A stretch of DNA of 64,000 nt, from the NCBI RefSeq assembly GCF_017654505.1, contig NC_054552.1, positions 34,668,097 through 34,732,096 on the forward strand. Direction: 5' to 3'. Position numbers and translations under genes: made by a program. This DNA comes from Polyodon spathula. Its lineage: Eukaryota; Chordata; Actinopteri; Acipenseriformes; Polyodontidae. Shown in pieces: positions 14,193 to 26,354 of this stretch. The notes beneath the pieces are model-generated. The model did not search any database, had not been told where the DNA came from, and was given only the letters and a program-made list of their open reading frames with translations. The number at the start of each line of letters is the position of its first letter. The first letter of the stretch is position 1.

Positions 14193-14459
14193 AAGCATCC
14201 GTTTGTTTATATTGGGATATGTTAGTGTGTGTGTTGTTTTCTAGAGAGAGAAACAAAAAGAGACAGAGAGTCCTTTCGGGAAAAGGGGAATTCAGCATTC
14301 CACATGGCTTTGTCCTTTAAAGGGACGAGAGCTGGATTCCTCTAAGTGAGATATTAGAAGAGCCACCTCCCTTGTAAGGAGCCAGGAATTAGAGAGGCAG
14401 CTGTCCCTGGGATGCAATAATGCAAGGCTAAGTGTGAGCCTGCTGACCTCTAGAGTGTA

Positions 14460-14830
14460 GAGGCTACTGTGTGCGTCTGTGTGTGTGCGTCTGTGTGTGT
14501 GTGTAGGTATTACTATCAATGTACTGACAAAATTTGAGAAAATGTCCCCACAAAGACAGCAACTCCTGAAAAACGACGTTGTGGGGACGTCCCCACTTTG
14601 TAAAACATGTTTTTAAGAACTAAATATGCCTTTAAAAAACCAATAATAATAATAATTTGCCAACATATTTAGTTTGTTGTCGATTTTCACCCTGTGTGGA
14701 GTTTTGTCTGAAAATACAGAAATAGTAAATAAAAATATAATGAGAGTTAATGAGAAGTCCCCACAAATATAGGACTGCAAACGTGTGTGCGTGCGAACAT
14801 GTGTGCGTGTGCATGTGTGTGTGTGTTTTA
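14460..14830. repeat. GT repeats flanking a TGTCCCCACAAA-type dispersed repeat
   Basis: GT-rich tracts at 14470-14503 and 14786-14826 flank a segment with ATGTCCCCACAAAGACAG, a 16-bp palindrome GTGGGGACGTCCCCAC at 14581-14596 and another GTCCCCACAAATATAG near 14757. The motif recurs three times, alternately oriented. Similar GTCCCCACAAA repeats are common in fish DNA (recalled). Confidence 0.5.
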
Positions 14831-15283
14831 CTATATGCTTAACTGGCATTCCTTTTGAAAATGTTCAGTTAATAAGCTGAGACAGACAGATGCATCCTCC
14901 TAATAGCTACGCGCCCTGAATTTATCCACGTCCTCCTCTATGTCTTGTACACAGACGGTGTCCACGGTTCACTATTCAGTGACAGCAAACCCTCCACAGT
15001 TTCCACTGCTTCGATAACCAATATTTACTCAAGCACTTGTACGTCTGTGGCGTGCTTTCTCAAGCCTCCCACTGCATGATCTGAAGCTATCTTGCACAGC
15101 CACATGCTTCTGTGTGTACTGGTGGATTCTGAAGATTTTAAAAACAAAGTAATGTAATAATTTGCTGGCAGAAAGGTATTTAAAAGACAGCATGGGGAAG
15201 GAGGAATGGGTGGGGAACAGTTTTTCTTCTAACTGTTTCATTTGAAAAGGATGATATAAATGGCTGGACAAGACAGATGCCCG

Positions 15284-15316
15284 TCACTGCTAGGAAAACG
15301 GTTTTCCTAGCAGTGA
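15284..15316. other. Perfect 33-bp palindrome
   Basis: Arms TCACTGCTAGGAAAAC and GTTTTCCTAGCAGTGA (16 nt each) around a single G at 15300. Symmetry ends exactly at 15284 and 15316. Confidence 0.95.
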
Positions 15317-15754
15317 GAAACGATAGCAAAAATAAATTCAGCTGGCGTTTGTCTAGCCAGATAATGCCTGGTCCTAATACCCTCAGGGTTAATTATAACT
15401 ATATTACAACATGTGTATAAACACACTGGGAATAACTACCAAAACACGGGTTAGTCAATATTCACTTTGAAATCTTATCCTAATGTCAGTGCTGTTTGCT
15501 ATACTGGATGCTAGGACTTGATTCAATTCCCCTGCGTTTTGGTCTGGAAAGCATCATGATGTATTAAAAGAAAGTTTAATCAAGTTAAACAGTGCAGCTG
15601 ATATAGAAAATATACACACAAAGAGAAAAATACTAATAAAAGGCCTGATTTGGCAGGTCATCTGTACTTTTAGAACATTTTGTGTAAATTCAAACAGAAA
15701 ATGTATTTTAGGCAGAACGTTTTGTTTGTTCAGAATAGTTTTTCAGGATCTTAG

Positions 15755-15860
15755 GAAAGACAATGTGGCACAGCAGTTAAGCACTCTGGTTTTGAAATGT
15801 GGCTCAGAACAGGCTTACTCGGTGATCCCTTGAGGCCTGGAGCATACCGCTCGGAGCCTT
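15755..15860 (+). mobile_element. Possible SINE head fragment
   Basis: AATGTGGCACAGCAGTTAAGC resembles a tRNA-SINE A-box region (TGGCACAGCAG), but no clear B box follows. Low confidence. Confidence 0.25.
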
Positions 15861-16460
15861 ATTTCCAAATCCACAGACGCTAGCCTGGTCTTCTTGACAT
15901 ATATGACCAAGCTGGGTCCAAGCTTAACGACGAGGACACACAGCAGAGTTTAAACCTTTACACATGAGACTCGAGATTCTGCATGCAGCCTCCACCTGTC
16001 ACGAGAGGCTGCTGGAATCCCCAGCGCAATGCAGATGGAGCTGCCCTGGGCAATGAATCATACTGGTGAGGCCGCAATGAGGATTCAACAGAGGCTTCAC
16101 TCAACGCAGTGCTGTGTGGACACATGGCCCCCCCTCCCCTTCTCACACCCAATCCAGATGAGCTGAGCAAGCACCTTATTCACTGTGCTGGTAGTCCCCC
16201 CCCCCACCCCCCACATTAAACAAATTGTAGTTCTTACCCAGCAACGAAGACAACCAAATCCTTTGCGCGGGATCAGACGTGTCCAGCAGCCTGCCTCTTC
16301 CTTCTCTATTCTCTCCTTATTCCCAAACTGCCTCAGAACGACACTCCTGAAAGAGAAACAGAGCAGTCAGAATGCAAAGGCTTCGCCTGTCTGTCTCCTC
16401 GCCTGACAGCCTGGGCTCATTACAGATCAGTCCACGTGGAAGTACGATCGTTCCAAGGTA

Positions 16461-16465
<5 letters not shown>

Positions 16466-16523
<58 letters not shown>

Positions 16524-16550
16524 ATATATATAGATATAAGATATATATAG

Positions 16551-16613
<63 letters not shown>

Positions 16614-16666
16614 ATATACACACACACACATACCACACACACACAATGTGGGTATGTATATAAACA
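16466..16666. repeat. Long AT microsatellite ending in CA repeats
   Basis: About 150 bp of AT with interruptions (TATAGATATAAGATATATAG), followed by CA-rich sequence from 16619. Confidence 0.95.
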
Positions 16667-19482
16667 CACACACAACTATATAACTATTTTTTAAGACCTC
16701 AAAGGTTGCCTCAGTCAATGGAGATCACATTGTAGACAGCCACTATAGAAAACAGGTCTACCTAATCTTAAGAAATCTCCCACCAACAAGTTTAAACAAA
16801 GCCTAGTGAAATCAATTAGAAAAAAAAACTCACACTTGCCAGATACATGACCTTGGATCCCACAGGAAGAGAAATACTGGCTATATAAAACAAGGAACTG
16901 ACGAACACATAAACATACTCCAGTGGTGTGTAATTCATCTTAACTCCTCCTCACTCATAATAAAAGCTTTGTTCTGCATCTCACAGGCCGCGCAACAGAT
17001 TAAACGATGCATCAATGTACAGTACAAATAGACACTCACACACACACCTGTTTTATTTATTAAGAGATCATCGGATCCTTTCCTAAATAGCACAGTCTAA
17101 GGATTCCTATCCACTTTAATGAAGTTGTGGAACAACAACACTGCAAGGGCATGCCCTACCTGTCACATTGGAGCTTGGCTATGATACTATACTGTGCACA
17201 TTACCATGGCAATTCTGCGCAGATGTTCTGCTATGTAGCGTGTTTATACTATGTATGCACCACAGTTTTCCTGAAGTTTTTACAGTGCTTTTACTGAACT
17301 CCTCTCATTGGAGAACACAGCTTTTCTGGCAGGTACAGTGGGTCTGATTGAGCGAACAGCACAGGATTTAGCTTATGGAGCTCAAAGGGTGTACACTGTG
17401 TGCAGCGGTGCACATTGTTTGTTAATCCATTGCTTCACAGCAGTTAACGGAGGAGGCTCTGGAGCGCTGCGCTCCTCGGCGAGTGCAGGCAGGATCATTT
17501 CACTCGGTTAGAATGCAATGCAATTGACTAGAAAATGCTCTTGTGGAGACCAGAAATAGGCATTCAATAAAAACACACACAGAGCTGCTCGATTTCCCTG
17601 CCAAGAGTTGCTAAAAAGGGCGTCTGTCCCTGAGAACTGTTGCTATTTATATTTACCACCAGTCCAGGAATACTCTGCCGGTAGGAAACCAGAAAGAACA
17701 TATAAATCAATCAATCAGACTGCATCTCCCTTGCTCACTGCTTCTTTAATTCCACATCTACGTGGACTTTGAGACAATAAAATATTCAAGGACTGAAGAA
17801 ACCAAAAGCCTTCCCCCCCAAAGCTGTGGTGAACTGTGCCACTGAATCATTTTCTATTCCCTACAGCACAGCAGGATTTTAATATTACCTTTAACAGCGT
17901 CTCAGCTTTTTAAGGTAAACTTCCTGTCCTATCATTAATAAACACACTCAGTATTGAGACCTCAGGAGACATTGGTACTGTAAGAAGTACTGTAGCTGCT
18001 AGTCTAACCACATGGCCATACTGGTTTCAAATTGTTTTACTGACTTAACAAATGGTTTAAACAGCCACTATTAATAGATGCATAGTTTTACTACATTTTC
18101 AATAGTTTTTAAGCTATTAAGAAAACAAGTGCCATGTATAACCCCCCACTGCTTCAAGTAGACCAGGAACATGGCTATTGGGCTCAAGCATGGAGCAGCG
18201 GCACACTGTACAGGTTTTATAGTATAGAAACTGGCCTTTGGCTACCTTTGGGGTAGCCTGCACAGAAGGAGGTGATGTCGAATGTGCAGTGACTTGCCCG
18301 CCTCAACTTCAAAACATTAAGACATTTGCTGCACAGGCACTGGTAAATATAATTAGCGACAGGATCTTCACAGTTCCCAGTCCTTCGCTCAAAGTCACAA
18401 GCTTGCTCTGCTTTTCACTGTGATGTTAATGATGGAGCCCTGGTGATGGAATGTGCTGGGGTCTCACGCTGTAACAGGTACCAGCACACAACTAACCCAA
18501 CCCTAATCCTCCACAGTGTGCCTCATCCCAACCGCAAGCTTCAGCCCTCTCCTGTACTTCTCACCTCTGCGACCTCAACACCTCTCATGAAATAAGTAGC
18601 TGACAAAGCGCCCGTCAGTTGTGGTTGAGATGTCGCTACCACAAACCCGAAACTGTGCGTCAGACTCCTTAGGGAAGAAACGAGGGCATTTCTTCTTTTC
18701 ATCTTGATCTACTGTCTTTCCACCCACAGTGCTGTAGGAGTTCATTTTTTTTCTTTTAAATGTTTAAGGTAAGTGATTGTAAATGATAGAACCCGATTCC
18801 TAGCTAAGGTCTTAAATCTTGGAAAGCTTCAGTAAAATGAATTATTTGTATTTAATTATTTATTTTTAGTCCAGAGCAGATGTTGTTTAATTCAGTTAGG
18901 CACTGCCAGGTGTGATCAAGACATCTTGCAGTGAAAGCTGGTCTCAGAATGCTGCCCCTGGGACCAAGTACAAAGCCAATAGGTACAAAGTTTGGAATTA
19001 ATCAATCGCTCCAATAGGAGAATATCTTGGAAAAGTTCCACCACCACAACCAACTGACTTGAACTCTGGACAGCAAGGGTCTGAAGGCTGTACTTTCCCT
19101 GCGCTCAGGGGAACATCCTCCCTGTGGATAGATGATAAAACAACACCCTTTGAGAGTTCAGAGCTGTAAGTAGAGCAGGATTCCCTGATTATATACCAGG
19201 AAGTGGGGGGCTCACTGTAGCACAACTAGAATTACTTATTCACTTCACAGACAGACAGAAATGCAGAGACCAGTCTTGGAGACCATAATTTAGCCAGAGA
19301 TCCTTCAACTCCTGGTTATTTTCCTTGGCTTTAAGAGGAATCCTAGCAGACAGCAGCAGCACACATGTGCTTTGAGTTACAAAAGCAAGTGTAGATCCTG
19401 CTGCAAAACAAAAGCTGCTACAAATGTGTTTACTAGGTGTGCAGAGCTATAAAAGATGTGAGGATTCCGGACTATAAAAAAC

Positions 19483-19858
19483 AACCCACTGTGCAAGAGA
19501 GCGACCCACTGTGCAAGAGAGCGACCCACTGTGCAAGAAAGCGACCCACTGTGCAAGAGAGCGACCCACTGTGCAAGAGAGCGACCCACTGTGCAAGAGA
19601 GCGACCCACTGTGCAAGAGAGCGACCCACTGTGCAACACAGCGACCCACTGTGCAACACAGCGACCCACTGTGCAACAGAGCGACCCACTGTGCAAGAGA
19701 GCGACCCACGAGCAACCCACTGTGCAAGACAGCGACCCACTGTGCAAGACAGCGACTCACTGTGCAAGAGAGCAACCCACGAGCGACCCACTGTGCAAGA
19801 GAGCAACCCAAGAGCGACCCACTGTGCAAGAGAGCGACCCACTGTGCAAGAGAGCGAC
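19483..19858. repeat. 20-bp minisatellite, about 19 units
   Basis: Unit GCGACCCACTGTGCAAGAGA repeated almost perfectly, with some 10-bp short units (CCCACGAGCA) and variants CAACACA and CAAGACA. The unit has no stop codon in any frame and its length is not a multiple of three, so long open frames appear in all six frames (up to 196 codons). Confidence 0.95.
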
Positions 19859-20101
19859 ATTCACAAACCTGCTCTTCCAAGGATATCCTTGCACAGGATT
19901 TTCTATGGTCTGCGTTTTTTTGTTGTTGTTGTTGTTTTTGTTTTGTTAAGTAAGCGAGTCTAATCATTCCCAGTGGACACCAGCAGGATTAATAAAGCAT
20001 GGTGCTATTAAGACACACAGTTTAGATCATTAAAATAGACCAACACAATCTACTATTTTTTATTTATTTATTTTAAGAGCTGTGAAAATGTTTTTGCTGC
20101 T

Positions 20102-20140
<39 letters not shown>

Positions 20141-21663
20141 CAGGACGTCCTCAACACCTTCTACCACAATTCTCACATTTGGCCGAGACTTTCAGCCAGA
20201 TACCAGGTAACACCTCCTTCACACTGATCTCCCACCTGCTGCCCACACCAGAGTTCTCACCAACGCTAGACCAGGCTCCAACCCACAGCTGAGCTCAGCT
20301 ATAGTCAAGCACAATGCCACAATGTAAAAACAAAGGCTGCAACTTGTAGGAGACCTTGGCTTGACAGCTCCTCCCTCCTTCAATTTAAAGAGCTGCCTGT
20401 TCCCCAGGTGGGTCCTGCACATTTAGAAACTCTACTGCGTTCACATGTAGGTTTGTGTCATTTCTTCCTAAATAAAGCTGAACCAGGATTGACACACGAA
20501 AGACGAAGGCTGCAAGTTGCATGCAAATCAGATTCGTCAAAGAATGCCAGTCTCCATTTTTGTTAACATTATTTCTCAATATGCATCACAACAATAAAAA
20601 ATAATTTAAAAGATTTTGCAAGATGTTTAGTATTTAATGGCAAACATAAACACAAAACATATTTACAACCTTGTACAGCACCAGACATTTTTGTGAATTC
20701 CTGTCAGCAGTGCGAGGTACAGTAAATGTTATTTTTAGCAGAAGCAGTTCATGCAATCTACAGCCATTAGCAATAATAAAAATCAGTATATAATTCCCAG
20801 ATCACAGAGAAAGCTGGAGTTTAACTGACTGTGCTGTGTTTTCATGGCACTATTCCCCAATGCATGAGTGGTAATCAAGCAAGCTGGCTGAGCCTCACTC
20901 GTGGGGCGCTATAGCTGGATAATTAACACAGCTCTAAACCATTGCCTTCCCTGACAGTTACTTAAAGTTTGTAGCCATCCGACAAATGTCTGAAAAGAAA
21001 AAAGAAGAGAAAGACACTCCCAACAGTTTAATCAATTACATGCATGTTAAAATAGGCTTTGTGGGGCTATTCATTGCACGCACTGAGCAAGCATTTTGGT
21101 GCCAGAGCAGGCTCTGCTATGCAATAACAGCAAACAGATTATTCACATCCTTCTCCTTCAATGGCAGGCATGCTGAAAAGTGAGGCACAAAAGGGCCCGA
21201 ACAGAAAATAAAAGCGTTTTAATAAAATGGTAAAAGGGTTTTTAAAATGTAGTCACATTCTGCATGAAGAAGGGTAATGCCATGAAATGTCTGTTCTGAT
21301 CTGTTTTCACTGTGTGTTTTTAAAACAGGCACACTGAAAAAAGACAGAATTACATTTAGTAAACTCAGATCCCATGTATCAAATAAAAACAACAACAGCC
21401 ATTTCATTCAGCGGCTTCTGATGTTTGTTCTTTTGGCAAAACAGAGGGACTTGTGAACACACAATACGTAAGGTTTAGAAATTAAAAAGCAAGCTCACTT
21501 CAAGGCCACACTCTTCATGTCCACTGACCTAAACATTGTTACCTCCTTTATTTATGAATTATTTATTCCCTTGATTGTGGAATACAGAATTCCAGTACTC
21601 AACACTATTTAACCTCATGCAAAACAGGTCAGCAACCACAATGTGAGCCTGCCACTGTGTCAG

Positions 21664-21826
21664 GGACAGCAACAGGGAGTCTAACTAGCATGCCTTCTTC
21701 CGCACTGACAGAGAGTCTAACTAACATGCCTTCCTCTGCACTGACAGAGAGTCTAACTAACATGCCTTCCTCTGCACTGACAGAGAGTCTAACTAACATG
21801 CCTTCCTATGAGACCTATGCCTTCCT
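21664..21826. repeat. 36-bp tandem repeat, about 4 units
   Basis: Unit CTGACAGAGAGTCTAACTAA plus CATGCCTTCCTCTGCA; the first copy is diverged (CAACAGGGAGTCTAACTAGC) and the last truncated. Confidence 0.85.
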
Positions 21827-21847
21827 ATTTTAATCTTTTAGACTTCA

Positions 21848-22011
21848 TAGAATAGAAGACTCTTGTTGCATGGCAATTTCACCCATTCCAGGTTTTAATA
21901 TGTGCTCGACGAGCCCCAGTGTACAGGTAACAAGCTCAGGTGTGTCTTATTAAACTCAGCAAAACCAGGAATGGATCAAACTGCTGTGCAATGTTGGAGT
22001 CTTATTTCCAT
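21848..22011. mobile_element. Foldback MITE, family A (164 bp)
   Basis: Left end ATAGAATAGAAGACTC with arm CCATTCCAGGTTTTAATA; right arm AAAACCAGGAATGGATCAAA with end GGAGTCTTATTTCCAT. The central GTGTGTCTTATTAAACTC is shared with the 63.2-kb copy in the same orientation. Confidence 0.75.
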
Positions 22012-22615
22012 CCCTGGGCTTGCACGTTATGTGAAGGCCAGCTCTTCTGAATTTAATCCACCCCTTTCTATTTACTGATTGACTGGCTGATTGCTATTTA
22101 GTAAGGCTGATGGTCACCCTGCAGGAGGACTCCAATCTAAAGAAGGTAACACACCTGGTGTAACCACCATTAACAATCTAACAGATATTCATTATTACCT
22201 AGAATAATGCAAAACGCAACTCTGCATTCCACAGGCAGCGTGACATTGTATTGCATCTTCAGTGCCAGGCCAACACATTGTTCAGTACAGAATGAATCAC
22301 TTATTAATTCATATGATTCACTAAATCCTACGGCCATACCTCCAACTTAGTCAAGCTGTGAAATGGTAATACCTGTAATGTAAACACATATGTCTATAAC
22401 TGACAAATAGGTAGCAAGGTAGATTTATTCAATTTTTTTTTTTTCTGTGTCAATGCTTAATACAAGTCAAGGTGTATAGATTGATAAACAAACACAATCC
22501 ATTTTTGTTTGTCCTATCCTTGGTGATCGGATATCTGATTGCTTAAGCTTAGTCTGTTCTGTCCCTTAGCTATAAGATGCAATACACTGCACACTAACCT
22601 TAAGTATTATCTATC

Positions 22616-23074
22616 ATGGGTACCTACCACAGACATAAAGTCTCGTTTGTGTACCCCTGTGCATTAGATCAGCATAGCTGGGAATTTGTTGCGAGCGGCT
22701 TTATTACGGCTACAAGCTATTCACACCACCAGGCTAGTGCGTCACCTACCACTGAACTAAAATCTCTTAAATTCATTGAGGAAGATTTGTTTAAGAACAA
22801 AAACATGAAAAAGAAAAACAGTTGGTTCCACAAATTTGTTCAGAAAGACAGGCTTAACATCATCTTGCTGCAAGACAGAACGCAGTTGCAGAAAGCCCAG
22901 TGTCTCTGTGGAACTTGGATTCAGGTGTTCATTATTAGGGTTATTAGTGGTAGTAGCAGGGTGGGTGAGCCCAGCATGATCAGGTTCATTTCCTATGAGA
23001 AGGACAGCGCGCGCGTATCATCAATTCAGCAGTTTGAAATCGATGCAAGACTGGGACAGTCTACCACTATTTAA
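22616..23074 (+). other. Unassigned 152-codon open frame
   Basis: The longest open frame in the window not explained by a tandem repeat. It contains a basic stretch NKNMKKKNSWFHKFVQKDRL and no recognisable domain, signal peptide or membrane segment. A repeated GCGATGC-ACAAG motif (23186 and 23281) and a SINE-like element follow, so it may belong to an old mobile element. Confidence 0.2.
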
Positions 23075-23384
23075 AAATGTGTTGTACTAAACATTTTGAG
23101 AAGATCATTTTTATACCATGAACCTAAGGTGCTGGTGTTTAGCTCCATTCGTAGACTATAAAGCCCTCTCTCTACACACCGGACGCGATGCCACAAGCGA
23201 ATGTGTCATATGACTCATCACATCATGACAATAAAATATATATATATATTTTGATTTGATATGAGCCGTTCACACTGCCTGCGATGCAACAAGTGACACT
23301 GAAAAGACAGGATTGGTGTCTATTTGTGTGATTTTGCCATGCAGCAACTAGTGAACTAGGGAGCTTAGGTCTGCCAGGGTGTCC

Positions 23385-23664
23385 TTGGCTCACCGCACGC
23401 CAGCGACCCCTGTAGTCTGGCCGGGCACGTTCTGCCCAGAGCTGCGTTGTCCTCCGATGCTGTAGCTCTGAGGTGGCTGCATGGTGGGCCTGCAGTGTGT
23501 AAAAAAGTGGTCGGCTGACGGCACACACTTCGGAGGACAGCGTGTGTTCATCACTGGCGCTCCCGAGTCAGCGCGGGGGTGGGAGCAGTGAGCCGAGCCC
23601 AAAAATAATTGGCTATTCCAAATTGAGGAGAAAATGAAAAAAAAAAAAAAAAAAAAAAAATGGT
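23385..23664 (+). mobile_element. GC-rich SINE-like retroelement with poly(A) tail
   Basis: A CpG-bearing block with words such as GGTGGCTGCATGGTGGGCCT, CTTCGGAGGACAGCGTGTG and CTCCCGAGTCAGCGCGGGGG. It then runs into AAATAATTGGCTATTCCAAA and a poly(A) tract of about 23 bases. It looks like a short retroelement with a 3' A tail. I recall similar sequences from sturgeon-type fish, but I have no search to name the family. Confidence 0.6.
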
Positions 23665-24510
23665 GACTACAAAATTTAAAAAAAAAAAAAGTTTGGGGGG
23701 TTTTGGTGGGCACATGAGGCAGGCTGCACAGCCAGTGTTTCAACACAGCCTCAGAACTTTGTGGTAACCCAGTTAAAGAAAGCTGTAATATCTCAGCAAG
23801 TCACGCAAGGCAAAACTGGGACTCAGACGCACACATTTAAATACCCTCCAGTATTTTAATATTAATTAGGTTGTTTGCATTTGGAAGGAGAATTTCTCAG
23901 GCTAGAAGAAAACCACATGGAAACGTACACAACCTGAAAGCACTACAAGCAGAGTGAGGAAAAGATGAGGCTTCTTTTTTCCATTATTAATTGCACTGCC
24001 ACTATAAAGCAGGCTGCCCATTGACAGCACCTACACATAGATGGCTGTGTGTGAGCTCAGCTAGATGAATAATGCTTTCTTCTAGACAGCTGAAAGCATG
24101 TGCTTCTTCACAGCTGAGGCAGCTGGCAATAGAAAAAAAGGCATTGCAGTCTCACCTTCCATTAATATTGCAGAAAGGGCCATACCTGGACTCTCTACTG
24201 CAAATGATATTCTAGAAGAGATTTACTGGAAACCACAACACCACATGGAAATGACCGGAAACTGACTGAAAGCAGATCGGATTCTGAAATGTTGCTTTCT
24301 GTAATACCTTGCAAGTATCTGTACCCAGTTTGTTTGCCTGTTTATATATATATATATCATATTGGCACATACAATAGAGCAAGTGATTAACACGGTTTAG
24401 TGTCAGCATGGAGCTGTCACTTGCAGAAGTGTGCGGGTGATCGCCGAGACACTTCAATTGGGGGATTGAGAAGGCAACGAAAAAGGTTGTCTTAGTTCCC
24501 ACGATCAACT

Positions 24511-24581
24511 ATACTATATAGCTCTATATATAGATATATATATATATATATAGTATATATATATATCTATATATATAATTA
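24511..24581. repeat. AT-rich inverted repeat
   Basis: CTATATATAGATATATA and TATATATCTATATATA pair around a central TATAGTATA, so the tract can fold into a cruciform. It includes a CTATATATAG MEF2-like word. Confidence 0.75.
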
Positions 24582-25242
24582 CTATTACGGATTACATTAC
24601 AGCTCGTGTGTTAGCTTACAACACATGTATTATTAGTATTCATGTGTGACCTAACTTTGTTGTAAATAGTATTTCAGTACATTGAGAGATAGAGAAGGAG
24701 GGGTCATTATTAATCATATTCTGTTTACATATTAAAGAAGCAAATTGGGTACAACTATTTTTTTTTCTTTTACTTTATTAAGCAGGTTTGTGGGGAGCTT
24801 CCTTGAGGTACAGTATGTAAACACAGACACACGGGTAGCAAAAAAGCAACTCATCTATTTAACACACCCAATACTGTAGAGCAGCTGTCTATTTAAGACA
24901 TCCAATAAAAAAAAAAAAAAACGAAAACAAAAATGGACAACAGTACTTCTATTAAGTTGCTAGTAGCGTCATCAAAAAAAAAGTCAAAATGATGCTGGAA
25001 ACATCACGTCACCGTACAGTGTACACAGTAACTAGGACTCTGGATGCACTATTGTTAATAAGATGGGCACATGCCATTTCTAATTGTTTAACGCGCACGC
25101 AGACTCAGAAACTTATTTCAATAGGGTACTCGTGTAATTATAAACGGGCAGGGTGGAATCATAAGAAGAAACAGACTCTGACCTCACTCAAGCCACTACT
25201 GACACCGCCATACCACTACTCGTAAGAGACTAAAGCACATCG

Positions 25243-25260
25243 GTGATGATGATGATGATG

Positions 25261-25312
<52 letters not shown>
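25243..25312. repeat. GAT then ATT trinucleotide repeats
   Basis: Six GAT units followed by about 17 ATT units. Confidence 0.95.
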
Positions 25313-25314
<2 letters not shown>

Positions 25315-25840
25315 CGCATGCCAGTCCTTAAATACACCGACCAATCACCCGTCATGACAACACACAGTAACTAAACACTGTAGCGCCTACCTGACACCGA
25401 CAGAAAAGAAGGAAAAAAAACAAAACAGTTAAAGCTCTCGTTATCGCCACAGAAAATAAGTTTTTAAAATGTTTGTATATACATCCTAGAATGGTAACCA
25501 GACATAAATATACCAACTAAAATGTTTTTTGTTTGTTCGTTTTGTTTTTTTTTGTTTGTTTTTTGTTTTTGTTTGTTTGTTTTTTAAAGTCAATATTGCC
25601 AACTCTCCCAATAAACAACCCACGCTAGTCCTTAAGGCAGGTGTCGCTCAGCCTGCATCTCAATGCGCTCACTGATTCAGGGCAACACATGCCGTGTATG
25701 TGAGTTAACAAGAATACACTGACTGTGCTTATTATTGGGTGTCTCGGTTTCACACTCCCTCTCTCCTTCCTTCCTTCCCTCCCTCTCTCCCTTCTCCCGT
25801 ATGCAGCAGCATTCATCATCCTTCTGTTTTGGTTACTCAC

Positions 25841-25960
25841 CCGTTTCTCTCCCCCGATCCCTTGCTCGCTATAGATGCACTGTATCAATGGCTCCTATAG
25901 ATACACTGTGACATTAACGCGCTCTCACTCACGTTGATACACTGTTGCTATTTTTAGGAA
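25841..25960 (-). other. Candidate noncoding first exon (mef2a by synteny)
   Basis: On the minus strand an exon-like segment ends in AACGG followed by GTGAGT at 25835-25840, a perfect consensus donor. A second GTGAGT lies at 25927-25932. The segment sits at the lower edge of the only CpG-enriched stretch of the window, with an A/T element CCTAAAAATAG about 100 bp upstream of the donor that could also act as a TATA-like box. In human, MEF2A lies downstream of LRRC28 on the same strand and begins with noncoding exons far from its ATG; this position and strand fit. No MADS-box coding sequence was seen, so the assignment is inference. It could be another transcript or chance. Confidence 0.35.
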
Positions 25961-26170
25961 ACTGACAACCTCGCAGGCAGCTGGCAGGAGGAACGGGAAA
26001 GGAGGACCAGCCCCTTGTCACAGCGTGACTCCGCCCCCTCCCCTTCGCCGCGCACTGCCTGGATCCTTCCGCCGCAGCGCCCGATTACTCACACACAGCC
26101 AATGTCACCCAGCTTCATCCGAGCTGGCTTCGCAGGAGCTAGAACCCAAGCCGCAGGTCGAGCAGATTAA
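25900..26170. promoter_or_regulatory. CpG-enriched promoter-like region with GC box
   Basis: CpG dinucleotides cluster here, with roughly eighteen in about 260 bp by eye, far above the flanks. A GC box (CCGCCCCCTCCCC) starts at 26031, followed by a CGCCGCGCAC block. The region lies just upstream, on the minus strand, of the candidate exon donor at 25835-25840. Only a promoter-like composition is seen; the direction is inferred from the donor. Confidence 0.5.
25948..25957. promoter_or_regulatory. MEF2-type binding motif CTATTTTTAG
   Basis: A perfect match to the MEF2 consensus YTAWWWWTAR within the promoter-like region. MEF2 factors are known to regulate Mef2 gene promoters, which would fit if this is mef2a. 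The consensus is loose enough to occur several times by chance in 64 kb; others are at 8910-8919, 24525-24534 and 32101-32110. Position is what makes this one notable. Confidence 0.5.
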
Positions 26171-26346
26171 AAACAAGTACAATGTTCCCTGGCTTTCTGG
26201 ACATTGTGGGAGGGGGCACTATTATTACTTTTACAATTCCCCTTGTAATTAAAGGATGTATTTTTACTTATTTATTTATTTTTTTTTGTAAAAGAGCGGC
26301 CCGCGTATGAATAATACCAAAGAAAGTCTACTTCATAGCTATCAAA

Positions 26347-26354
26347 TGACGTCA
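26347..26354. promoter_or_regulatory. CRE palindrome TGACGTCA
   Basis: A perfect 8-bp CREB/ATF site about 400 bp upstream (minus-strand sense) of the candidate first-exon region. The motif contains CpG and is rare by chance in this sequence. Confidence 0.45.

Larger units (their letters stand above)
14193..25834. other. No gene seen; repeats only
   Basis: Outside the repeats listed (14.5, 15.3, 16.5, 19.5, 21.7, 21.9, 23.4, 24.5 and 25.2 kb) I see no exon, RNA gene or regulatory cluster. The blocks 16.7-19.4 kb and 20.2-21.6 kb are unremarkable. Confidence 0.6.

Noticed and set aside
19377..19967. Open frames of 91-196 codons in both strands
   Set aside because: They are produced by the 20-bp minisatellite; all six frames are open at once.
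1..25834. Search for the MEF2A MADS-box exons on the minus strand
   Set aside because: No sequence resembling the conserved MADS-box start or its second coding exon was seen, so no MEF2A CDS is claimed.
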